Position numbers and translations under genes: made by a program. A stretch of DNA of 21,005 nucleotides, from assembly GCA_015680685.1 (NCBI GenBank), contig MNCI01023910.1, forward strand, positions 29,018 to 50,022, read 5' to 3'. This DNA comes from Gnetum montanum (lineage: Eukaryota; Streptophyta; Gnetopsida; Gnetales; Gnetaceae). The notes under the pieces were generated by a model that did not search any database, was not told the origin of the DNA, and saw nothing but the letters and a program-made list of their open reading frames with translations. Shown in pieces: positions 10,270 through 19,216 of this stretch (the first letter of the stretch is position 1; every line of letters begins with the position of its first letter).

Positions 10270-11110
10270 TTTTCTTTTTATTCAAGAGTAATTTTGGCAT
10301 TGATTATTATTGGCTTGCCATTTGTCAAAAATGCATACTCCATGTTGGTAGCTAGGGTTTTCAAGTTTAAGGGCTCTTGTTTAAAAGTTTTAGGGATTTC
10401 CAACTCTTCCCAATTACTATTATCATTTGCATTATCAGAGAGTTGGTGATGAACTTGCTCTAGTTCATCCATGCCTGTGACATAAGTGCATGTTAGATAC
10501 TAAGTAGGTTCTATGCACATTATGCTACTTTTAGAATCAGTGGTCAGCCATTGGGTGTCCTCTTGTTTTGTAATCACTATGTATAGATACCTTTGAATAT
10601 TTTCTTCATGTGCACACTTCTTGCATGCATAAATAGATGCTCATTTCATGGACCAGAGTTTCTATATGTAATTGCACCCTATATTGTTGTATGTGATGCA
10701 TGAGACTCACTTTTTGTTGTTCTTTCCAAATGCATTTTCTTTAGATATCTCCAAGGAAAGATCTCTAATGCCCATTCTTGTATCAATAGTGCTTAGCCAT
10801 GCACTTTCCATAATGATTGGGAAGTCCCCCTTATAGTTCTCAACCGTAATTATTAGGAAATTGATAGGATAAGACCACCCACAAACAATGGTCATAATTT
10901 CTTCTACTAGTCTCAATGGAATAGTAATGGATAGGTTTGCTAATTCTAATTAGATATTACTCTTCTTGAGAGGCAACAGGTTTAGGCAATGTACATCTCA
11001 TGAGAAATCAAGTTCACACATGTACCTGAAGTAAGAAGAGCTTTACATGGTTCATTCCTAGCAATCTACAAATAGATAAAAGGACTCCTAGGACTAGCTA
11101 ATTTCCTAGG
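10270..11110 (-). pseudogene. Aspartic protease and protease-RT linker remnant, minus-strand gypsy copy
   Basis: The retropepsin region reads EPCKALLTSGTCVNLISHEMY (11059-10997). The DSG active-site triplet appears as TSG, so the catalytic Asp is lost. Further down come GWSYPINFLIITVENYKG and FPIIMESAWLSTIDTRMGIR, matching the pattern Pro-Ile-Ile-x-Gly-Arg...Leu seen after protease in Athila-type elements. A linker including SNWEELEIPKTFKQEPLNLK (10410-10350) leads to RT. The plus-strand copy has a clear counterpart for each block. Confidence 0.7.
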
Positions 11111-11339
11111 AAGGTTGCCATCAAAATTCCAATCAGATACAACATGAGTGAGCATAATAGTATGGATTTTGGATAGCATTTGGTTTGAAGGGTTCTCGAT
11201 GGAATGATTTGTAAACGATGAGGTAGGAGTAGGATGACTAGCTGCTTGAGTTTGTGAGGGCTTAGTAGGGCTATTGAATCAGAAAAATGATCTTTTATGA
11301 GCATAAGGTTTTGAACTAGTTAGTTCATTAACTATTTTT

Positions 11340-13662
11340 AAATAGAAGGCCCTAGTATTATTGCGTTGCTACGACTGAGATGAAAGTTCATCCTACATGG
11401 ATGGAGTGGGTAGTATCTACATTGAGGATGGAGGAATAGGTGCAGGAATAGGAGGAGGATAAGGATGAAATATGGTGTCCCTTCTTGAATGTGGAGAATG
11501 AGTTCTATAGTATTTGGGAAGATAGTGGTGATGTTGGAAAAGAGAAACGTGACTGGAAGAGTCATGTCGAGACAGGGGTTGCTGAACGTAATACCCATAT
11601 AGATTTGGCTACTTGTAAGGGTACTACTACCTTGGTGGTGGCATCCCCCATGACTATGGTTACTACCACTATTGATACTATTCACATAGTTCTGATGGAG
11701 TTCCACTTGGATAATAATATTATTGTTGTTGATGAAACTTCCTAGGATTGCCTTAAGGATAAGGTAATCTTTTGGGTGTTTATCTTTTTGCTAGTTGTGG
11801 ATTCATAGAATACATCCCAGACTCCTGTAAGTGTGACAGAATGGGGTAACATCCCTTAGGATGTTCATATTAGCAGATGTTACACCCACCATCATCATCT
11901 GATTTAATTTCTACAACTTCCTCTACTACAACAATGTTGCCCTTACCTGTTTGACCAGTGTGTTTATCTTTCTTTCACCTCCTATGGTCATGATCACTAC
12001 TTTGTTCTTTGGAATCTTCAATAATTTTCAAAATAGTTTGAAATCTACTATCCATAGAGTCTCATAACTAATCAACCTTAGAGGTAAATTTTTGAATCAG
12101 CAAGGTTTTTTGATTCATCACCTCATCAAGTGGTGATTCCTCCTCATTGTCATAAAATTAGACCTTCCTCTTGCAAATGGAAGGATCTTAGTTGTATTCT
12201 TCTACACTTTTATGTTTTCTCAATTCTCCTTCTTCTTTTGTGACTTGCCCAATTAACCTTTAGATCTGATGAGCTCTTAATTCTAATAGTCTTCCTTAGA
12301 CATTGATCCTAAGAGTTCTCTTTATTTCAGAGCAAAGTCCATCTATGATGTAGCAAAGTTGTTTCTACTAAGAGTAACCATGGCCAAGGAATCAATGTAA
12401 TAAAGAATGGCATCATCTATGGACTCATGTGTTCTTTGCTTCCAACCCTAGATATGCCTTCTCAAATTATACACTCGAGAGTATGTTTGATACTTTTCAT
12501 TGAATAGTTCAAGCATCATACTCCATCTACAAATTGATTCCAACTCCAAGGATTGGTACTAGGGCTTTACTTCTTTGATGAGTGTCCTAGGAAATAACTT
12601 AAGCTTTTGTCAATTTTTTTCTATGTTTTGTAAGGCACAGGAATCATGAAAAGCTTGAAGATGATTTTGTGGATCACAGTTATATCCTCCTCAAACGTGG
12701 GGATGTTCTTCATATCAAATCGCTTGATCGTGCTATCTTTCACATGTCTTATTAGAATTCTCACTACCTCTATGATATTTAGCATGCTTTGGGTAGCAAG
12801 AAAAGGCTCATCGTGGCCATAATTCTAGTGCTTATGATGCCTTCTACTATCCCTTTTTTTGTGGTGATGAGCCTCTGTTGAATGCCTATGCCCTAGATCT
12901 TGACTTGCTTGATGGTCCCTACGATCATCTCAATCCTGTCAGTTACCTCCATCAAAATTGTGTCCCTTATGGTTGTGTTCAAAGTTAGAAGAGAAAGAAG
13001 AGGATGATGAAGGTGAAGAGGAAAGAGGACTAGCACCATCATGGTGCTTACCACCTCCTATTTGGTTGTTGTGGCCATGATCATGATCATGTTGCTTGCC
13101 CACATCCTTGCCATGATTCTCCTCCTTGGATCCCCCTTTGTCATGGGATCTATTCTTGCCAGAATCAGGATTATGTATCGTGGACTACAAGTTTTGGTTT
13201 TGACCTCCTTCATTGAAGTCAAAGAGAGAAGTTTCTCTATATGGAAAAGCCCCAGAGAAGGGTTCTCCATCATTTTTTTGATACATCAAGAATGGAGAAT
13301 CATTGGACCACTTCCCCTTTGCAAACTTGTAATGTGGTTCTAGCTATCAATCCCTTAGGAATTGTGTATCAATGGGATGATAATACATGGTGTTGCTATC
13401 CTACACAACATATTCAACATGAAGCCCTTGGATGCCCAACCACATAAGTTTGGTGAAGCATCAAGGGAATGGATTGATCGGGTGGGAACATAATGTTGCC
13501 CTCCATGTCTCAACACCGTAGTAGTTAATCTTGGTGTACAACAAAGGTGAAATTTTGTACATACTCATTAGGATGAGCATATATCACTCTGTATTATTGG
13601 GGCACCTACTAATTTACTTCATCAGACTTGGGCAAAGAATCACTCCTATGAGAAGAAGACAT
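11340..13662 (-). pseudogene. Gag remnant, minus-strand gypsy copy
   Basis: The probable start is the ATG at 13662 (MSSSHRSDSLPKSDEVN), 145 nt after the PBS. An Asp/His-rich stretch (DHDHGHNN) and a Ser-rich stretch (SPLSSSPSSSSSFSSNF) follow at about 13100-12970. The retrotransposon gag core then begins with LKLFPRTLIKEV (about 12600). A zinc knuckle CNIC-stop-YEHPKGC lies at 11884-11849. The C-terminal part is Pro/Tyr/Gln-rich. The frame shifts at least once near 13400, and there are many TAG/TAA/TGA codons. Blocks align well with the plus-strand gag at 14614-16740. Confidence 0.75.
11849..11884 (-). other. Gag zinc knuckle, minus-strand copy
   Basis: CNIC-stop-YE-H-PKG-C has the spacing CX2CX3HX3C with a TAA inside it. 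The ordinary retroviral knuckle is CX2CX4HX4C. The same shortened spacing occurs in the other copy (16156-16191), so it is a feature of this family rather than a single lesion. Confidence 0.7.
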
Positions 13663-13806
13663 CTTGTATTAGAAGACAAGAAATGTAGTATGCTTTCTTA
13701 TAACTATTGTAGTTATTTTGATATATGATATGACTTTTGTGTTTGTTCCAATGATGTTAAATAATTTTTTACTAAGTCCTAGATAGTGCATGTAATAAAC
13801 TAAATA

Positions 13807-13824
13807 TCCCCAACAATGGTGCCA
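13807..13824 (-). other. Primer-binding site resembling the complement of plant tRNA-Asp
   Basis: The minus strand reads TGGCACCATTGTTGGGGA one base after the LTR3 end. The complement of the plant tRNA-Asp(GTC) 3' end is TGGCGCCGTTGCCGGGGA (from general knowledge). The two agree at 14 of 18 positions, and all four differences are transitions. tRNA-Asp priming is characteristic of Athila-like elements. Confidence 0.7.
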
Positions 13825-14395
13825 ATGATGAGTGATGAGTATATCCTATGCCCAACCATATGAATTACAAGTGTTCACATGTTATTTGGTCAAATTTCGT
13901 AGACCTTATCTTCCTAAGTATGCTAGTTCTAGGAAGTGAAATCTAATCATGTTGATCATTGTCTTCCCAACTACACTTGTGAAGCTTATTTATATGCTTA
14001 CTTGAAATTAGGGCACATGATTTTTATTATTTTATATTTTATTTACCTACGATTGATAACAAGTTGAAACTCAATTTATTAACCAGTTTAACTAATCTTA
14101 TTGCTAATTAATAGCTAACTATCCTAATATAATCAGCTAGTTCCACTTTTCATACACATCCTAAATGCATATAACACTACTGGGTTACCAAGCATTAAGC
14201 ACTGCTGGGATTACCAAGTGCTATATGTTATGCCCAAAGTGGCTGTACTTATGTATTTAATCTATTTAGCTTAATTTGTTAATTAATTAAATTATTAATT
14301 ATCTTAATTAATCTCATAACTAATGAAAATAGTAAATGAAAAAATAAATCATTAATCTATTCCAAGTGCCACAAGGTTTGATCAAAAGGCTTGTC

Positions 14396-14401
14396 TTTAT
14401 T
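14396..14401 (-). terminator. Poly(A) signal AATAAA in LTR3
   Basis: AATAAA on the minus strand lies 178 bp downstream of the LTR3 TATA box. The spacing is the same in LTR4 (177 bp) and LTR2 (180 bp, AATAAG). Confidence 0.5.
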
Positions 14402-14571
14402 GCCATTCCAATTGTTGTGCTTAGGTACATCAGTGCTTGAATAAAGATCTGTCTAGTTTCTGACTCTTGCTACAGGCACTCAAAAAAATATTTTAACTCT
14501 CAAATGACAAAACTACAAGAGCTCTACTATGACTATTACTATACTCCTCCTAAATATGATAGATGAACATA

Positions 14572-14579
14572 TATTTATA
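14572..14579 (-). promoter_or_regulatory. TATA box of LTR3
   Basis: TATAAATA on the minus strand, identical to the boxes in LTR2 and LTR4. It would drive transcription into the minus-strand element through the PBS at 13824. Confidence 0.6.
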
Positions 14580-14613
14580 GACTTTAGTGTTGAGAATTTT
14601 CACATGACACAGG

Positions 14614-16740
14614 CTTCAACATTTTCATAGAGAATACAAGATGCAAGATCCCAACTCAAGGGATTATCATCCCACTAAAGCACAAAGATTAAGGGATCAT
14701 CAGCTGGAGCACCAACACAAGCTTGTAAAGGGCAAGGGGTCAAATATTTTTCCACCTCCACTTGGCCCAATTGATGAAGACGACCACTTCTTTAGTGATT
14801 CTCCTCTCTTTGACTTTGTTCAAGGAGCCCTCAACCAGAATGTACAATCCACAATCCATAATCCAAGTTCTGGTCAAAATGGATGCAATGACAAAAATGG
14901 ATCTAGAGTAGCAAGTCAAGAAAAGAGCGACAAAGGAGATCATGATCGTAATTATGGTCACGAGCATCGAAGGAAGGGTGGTAGGTGTCAGTGTGGAGCA
15001 AGATCTCCTTCTTCTTTCCCTTCCTTGTCTTCTTCTTCTTCTACATTTGGTTCAAATCGTGGCTACAAAAGGAATAATCATGATGGAGGTGACCGATTGG
15101 ACTAGAACAATAGAAGGGACCATCGAGGAAGTCGTGACTGAAGATGTGGGTAATCTAGAGAGGCCCATCATCAAGAAAGAAGGGCTAGTAGAGAACATCA
15201 TAGGAATCACCATCATGGCCTTGATGAACCTCTACTTGCTACTTAGGGCATTTTGAATACTGTAGAGGCTATGAGAATTCCAACAAGGCACATGAAGGAT
15301 AGTAGAATAAAGAGGCTAGATATGAACAACATCTTTTGGTTTGAGGGAGGATATGATGCTGATCTACAAAATTATCTTCAGACATTTCAAGATGCATGTG
15401 CCTTGCAGAATATTAAAAACAACTAGCCACTGAAATTATTTCCAAGGACACTCATAAAGGAAGCAGAAAATTGGTATCAATCCTTAGAACTAGAGTTAAT
15501 TAGGTAATGGAGTACGATGTTGGAATTGTTTAATGATAAATATCAAATGTACTCCTAAGTATCCAATCTAAGGAAGCAGATTCAAGGGTGGAAACAAGGA
15601 AATTATGAGCCCTTGGATGTTGCTATTGGTCGATACTACTCTCTATTGCATAGGTGTCCCAGCCATGGATACTCTTAGCTTGATCAACTTCACCATATCA
15701 TAGATGAGTTGCAATATGAAACTAGGAAAACCATATCATAGACAGAGTTAAGCATACATTGGATTTAAAAATTAATTGAGTAGGTAGCCAAGGAGGAGGG
15801 AGAACTGAGAAAATCTAAAAGTGCAGAAGAATACAATAGAGATTCTTTTATTCGAAAAGAGGGGGTTCAATTTTTTGACAGTGATGATAAATTCATTAGA
15901 GATGAGGTGGTTAATCAGAAAACCTTGCCACTCTAGAAATTGCAATTAGAAATTACAGCTAAGATTGATCACTTATGAAACTCCATGGACAATAGGTTTC
16001 AAGTTATCTTAAAAATTGCTGAAGAGTCCAAGGAGCAAAGTGGTGAGCATGAGCATCAAAGATGTAAGGAAGGTAAATGTGCCATATCTAAGGGTAAAGG
16101 TAAAATGGCTATGATATAGATGGCTGCAAATAGCGACTAAGTTGATGATGGCGGGTGTGACATTTGCTAGTATGAACATCCTAAGGGATGTTATCTAGTT
16201 GTATCACACTTGCAGGAATCTAAAGTGTACACCTTACATCCATGACTTGCACAAAGGAAAACACCTAAAAGATTTCCTTATCCACAAGGCAATCCTCGAT
16301 AGTTCCACCAACCATAGAAGTACCATCTAAGTGGAACTCCACCACAACCCTATGAATTGTACCAATAGTGGTAGCAACCATAATCGTGGGTGTTGCCACC
16401 TCCAAGATAGTAATACCCTTACCAATAACCAAATCCCTATGGTTACTATGTTTAGTAACCTTCATCTCCATGGGACTCCTCTGGTCATGTTGCCGCTTAC
16501 CAACCTCACCACTAACCTCCTGAAACATACCAATCATCCTATCCAAGGAGGGATGCCACCTACTATACTCATGCACCTCCTATCCCTACGCCTACTCTTT
16601 CATCTCTTGCACAGATACCACCTGCTCTGTCTATGCAGGTGAATTGTTTGCCCAACAACAACAAAGGAACGCGATGAGGATGGTTAATCTACAATTAGTT
16701 AACCCATCAAGTGGGTCATAACCATGAATAAAGAAAAGAT
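14614..16740 (+). pseudogene. Gag remnant, plus-strand gypsy copy
   Basis: The frame is open from 14641 to the first stop at 15105 and continues in the same frame to about 16675 through roughly 28 stops (about half TAG). The N-terminal part is polar, with RDYHPTKAQRLRDHQLEHQ, a Gly/His-rich region and a Ser run (PSSFPSLSSSSSTFGSN, about 15007-15057). The retrotransposon gag core spans about 15390-15740: LFPRTLIKEAENWYQSLELE, then LFNDKYQMYS, VSNLRKQIQGWKQGNYEPLD and HRCPSHGYS. A zinc knuckle lies at 16156-16191. The C-terminal part is Pro/Tyr/Gln-rich with many stops at likely Gln or Trp positions. The true start codon is missing, and 14641 is an internal Met. Confidence 0.8.
16156..16191 (+). 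other. Gag zinc knuckle, plus-strand copy
   Basis: CDIC-stop-YE-H-PKG-C has the spacing CX2CX3HX3C. A TAG sits at the position where the other copy has TAA, so the ancestral codon was most simply CAG or CAA. Confidence 0.7.
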
Positions 16741-16874
16741 CTTTCTTCCAACCTTGCAATCCACCAAAGCCCTTGGAGACATTGGTGGTTGGTAACCCTG
16801 CTCCTTTACCTTCCTCTATTTCCTCTTTATCTGAGTCTCCTTCAAACCAAAATCCTTCTTAAACCCATACTGTA

Positions 16875-17760
16875 ATGCTGACACATGTTGTATCTAATTG
16901 GATTCGAGCTAATAACCTACTTAGAAAATTAGCTGATCTTGAGAGTCCCCTAGTTTACTTGCAAATTGTTGGAAATGAGCCATGTAAATCTCTTCTTGAC
17001 TCTAGTTCCAATGTTAATTTGATCTCACATGAGATGTACACAATGTGGAACCTTCCTCCCTTAAAGAAGAGCAACATCTAGCTAGAACTAGCAAACCAAC
17101 CAATCATTGTTCTATTGGAACTAGTTGAGGACATTGTCACCACCATTTTTGGGTGGTCATATCCCACTGATTTGCTAGTAATCAAAGTGTAGAACTGCAA
17201 GGGGAACCTTCCAATTATTATGGGAAGGGTGTAGTTAAGTACTATTGATGCCAAAATGGGCATTAGAGATCTTTCCTTAGAGATATCAAAAGAAAATGAG
17301 TTTGGAAAGATCAAGAAGTATAGAGTTCCATGTATCGCATACAGTGATTCAAGGTGCCATTGTGTGCAAAAGTTATGGTCAGTAAAGCAAACATCCATCT
17401 TTGCATGGAAGCAGTGTGCACCAAAAGCTGAGATCCAAAGATGTCTGTATGCAGCAACCACAAAACAAGAAGACACCTAGTGGCTGACAGTTGATTCTAA
17501 TAATAATACATTATTCATGGAACCTACTGAGGGCCTAATGTATGAATATGTTGCAAGTATGGATGAACTTGAGCACATTCATCACTAGCTCTCCAAAGGA
17601 GCAAATGATGATGTCAATTGGGATGAGCTGGAAATTCCTAACAATTTCAAATAGAAGCCCCTTGAATTGAAGACACTACTAGCTAGAATGGAGTACATAT
17701 TCTTGAAAAATGGAATGTTAGTTATTATTAATTCTAAGCTTGCTACAAATAGAAGAATTT
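16875..17760 (+). pseudogene. Aspartic protease and linker remnant, plus-strand gypsy copy
   Basis: EPCKSLLDSSSNVNLISHEM (16977-17036) is the retropepsin active-site region. The catalytic Asp codon GAC is at 16998-17000, but the following DSG Gly reads Ser. Downstream blocks GWSYPTDLLVIKV and LPIIMGRV-stop-LSTIDAKMGI (about 17208-17270) match the post-protease pattern of Athila-type pol. The linker contains VNWDELEIPNNFK (about 17613-17651). The frame is constant from 16875 to about 17760, with TAG stops, and then shifts at a T-run near 17765 before the RT. Confidence 0.75.
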
Positions 17761-17889
17761 GTTTTTTAAAATTATGGAAAAGTGGTCAGTAGCCTTTACT
17801 TGGTCATATTCCAAACTCACTGGGATAAATCCAAGAATATGCCAGCACCAAATATACATTGACCCTGCAGTTAAGTTGAAATGATAGGT

Positions 17890-18600
17890 GTAGCAGTGTT
17901 TGAACCCCAAATTAAAGCAAATTATCAAAGAGGAGATTGAACAACTCCTCAAGGTAGGATTCATCTACCCTATTGCAGATAGTGAGTGGGTCATTTCACT
18001 CATGATCGTACCCAAGAAAGGAGACAAATGGTGGGTGTGCATTGATTTTCAACTGCTCAACATGGCAACTTTCAAGGATCATTTTCTGTTGCCTTTCATC
18101 GACCAAGTTTTAGACATCATTTTTAGGCACTGCTATTACAGCTTTCTAGATGGTTATAATGGCTATAACCAAATATGGATTGCACCAAAGGACTAGGAAA
18201 AGACAAATTTCACAAGTCCTTGGGGTACTTTTTCTTACCGTCAGATGCCATTTGATCTATGTAATGCCCTAGCCATATTTCAATGATTAGTTCTTAGCAT
18301 TTTCCAACAACACATTGGTAGCAAGGTAGAATTATTCATGGATGATGTTTCTACCTACGGAGCTATGTTCGAGAAAGCCTTGGACTATCTTGAGTAGGTG
18401 TTGAAGAGATGTGTTGAAACAAACCTCTGGCTTAATTAGCAAAAGAGCCATCTTATGGTTCAGAAGGGCATAGTCTTAGGACATCAAATATCAAAAGTAG
18501 GAATCAAGGTGGACTCTAAAAAAATAAGGGTCACCCAAGGAATAACCTGCCAACCCAAAACAATCAAAGAAGTGTGGTCATTCCTTAGTCATACTAGCTA
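17890..18600 (+). pseudogene. Reverse transcriptase remnant, plus-strand gypsy copy
   Basis: NPKLKQIIKEEIEQLLKVGF begins at 17903, followed by SEWVISLMIVPKKGDKWWVC. The palm motif YSFLDGYNGYNQIWIA (18138-18185) keeps the first catalytic Asp. FMDDVSTYG (Asp-Asp at 18341-18346) carries the second and third. Thumb-side sequence LGHQISKVGIKVD follows near 18478. All RT catalytic residues are present, but in-frame stops at 18194-18196 (TAG), 18284 (TGA) and several later points prevent a full protein. One frame is kept through RNase H into integrase. Confidence 0.85.
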
Positions 18601-18754
18601 CTACTAGCGGTTCATCAAGAATTTTTTTAAAATTGCCAAGCCATTGGTAGAATTGATAAAGAAGGATGCATTGTTCGTTTAGACCCCTACATGTGAAATA
18701 GCATTTCAACAATTAAAATAAAATCTTGTTAAAACCCCAATTCTTCAAGCACCT

Positions 18755-19130
18755 GATTCGTCCAAACCATTTCATGTGATGATCGATGCATCAAATTATG
18801 CTTTGGAGGTAGTGCGTATGCAGATGGATGATCAAAAATGTCCATATTACATTCATTGTGTAAGTTAGAGCATTGCAGGTGCACAACTGAACTACACCAC
18901 CACAAAAAAGGAGTTGATGGTAATGGTGTTTGCCTTAGAGAAGTTCAGGTGCTATGTGCTTAGCTACAAAGTGTTCATGCACACAAATTATAGTGCCACC
19001 TGATTTTTAATGAATAAACCAACAATAAGCCCCTGTGTCATATGGTGCCTCATGATTTTGCAAGAGTTTGATCTCACGATGGTAGATCAAAAAGGTGTGG
19101 AGAATGTGGTCGTGGATCACTTATTGCGAC
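18755..19130 (+). pseudogene. RNase H remnant, plus-strand gypsy copy
   Basis: KPFHVMIDASNYALE (from 18764) holds the first Asp, LNYTTTKKELMVMVFALEKF (about 18889-18948) the Glu, and FMHTNYSAT (about 18976-19002) has Asn where the HTDH Asp should be. The minus-strand copy keeps that Asp. A TGA follows shortly after (near 19003), then MNKPTISPCVIW and the conserved VENVVVDHLLRL tail (about 19100-19132). Confidence 0.8.
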
Positions 19131-19216
19131 TAATATGGGATGACAAGGAGAAAGAGAGTCCTTTATCTAATCAATTCCCTAAAGAATCTCTCCTTGTAGG
19201 GGCTATTAATGCATAA

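Larger units (their letters stand above)
7500..14604 (-). mobile_element. Degenerate Ty3/gypsy (Athila-like) retrotransposon, minus strand
   Basis: The order on the minus strand is LTR3 (14604-13826), a 1-nt gap, a tRNA-Asp-type primer-binding site (13824-13807), gag from 13662, protease, RT, RNase H and integrase ending near 7.6-7.5 kb. All domains carry stops, plus several frameshifts. Integrase downstream of RT places it in Ty3/gypsy. The PBS type and a possible ORF further downstream (2902-5400) favour an Athila-like lineage. No minus-oriented 3' LTR was found between 1 and 7500, so the 3' border is unknown and may lie as far as about 2.9 kb or have been lost. Confidence 0.8.
13826..14604 (-). 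repeat. LTR3, 5' LTR of the minus-strand gypsy element
   Basis: The minus-strand right end CACTCATCA (13834-13826) is followed by one base and the PBS, which proves this is a 5' LTR. The left end is taken as TG at 14604, but homology to LTR2 is loose there and the plus-strand gag begins by about 14611. The LTR could therefore be slightly longer or truncated at the junction. It has a TATA box at 14579-14572, AATAAA at 14401-14396 and two copies of the internal motif (plus strand ACTGGGTTACCAA near 14180 and GCTGGGATTACCAA near 14204). Confidence 0.8.

Noticed and set aside
11338-13447. ORFs of 65-122 residues on either strand within the minus-strand gag, such as 11485-11745 plus and 13041-13343 plus.
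   Set aside because: They are other-frame or antisense readings of the repetitive gag sequence, and similar shadows occur at the matching place in the plus copy (16265-16642).
14203-14220. Alu-like string GCTGGGATTACC.
   Set aside because: It is a short chance resemblance; it is the inverse of the LTR internal motif found in all four LTRs.
14641-16675. Alternative genetic code with TAA/TAG as glutamine, suggested by long frames interrupted only by stops.
   Set aside because: TGA stops also occur, several TAG codons align with TGG (Trp) in the sister copy rather than Gln, frameshifts are present, and catalytic residues are lost. Transposon decay explains it better.
17078-17476. A 132-residue minus-strand ORF.
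   Set aside because: It is antisense to the protease-RT linker, which reads coherently on the plus strand and matches the other copy.
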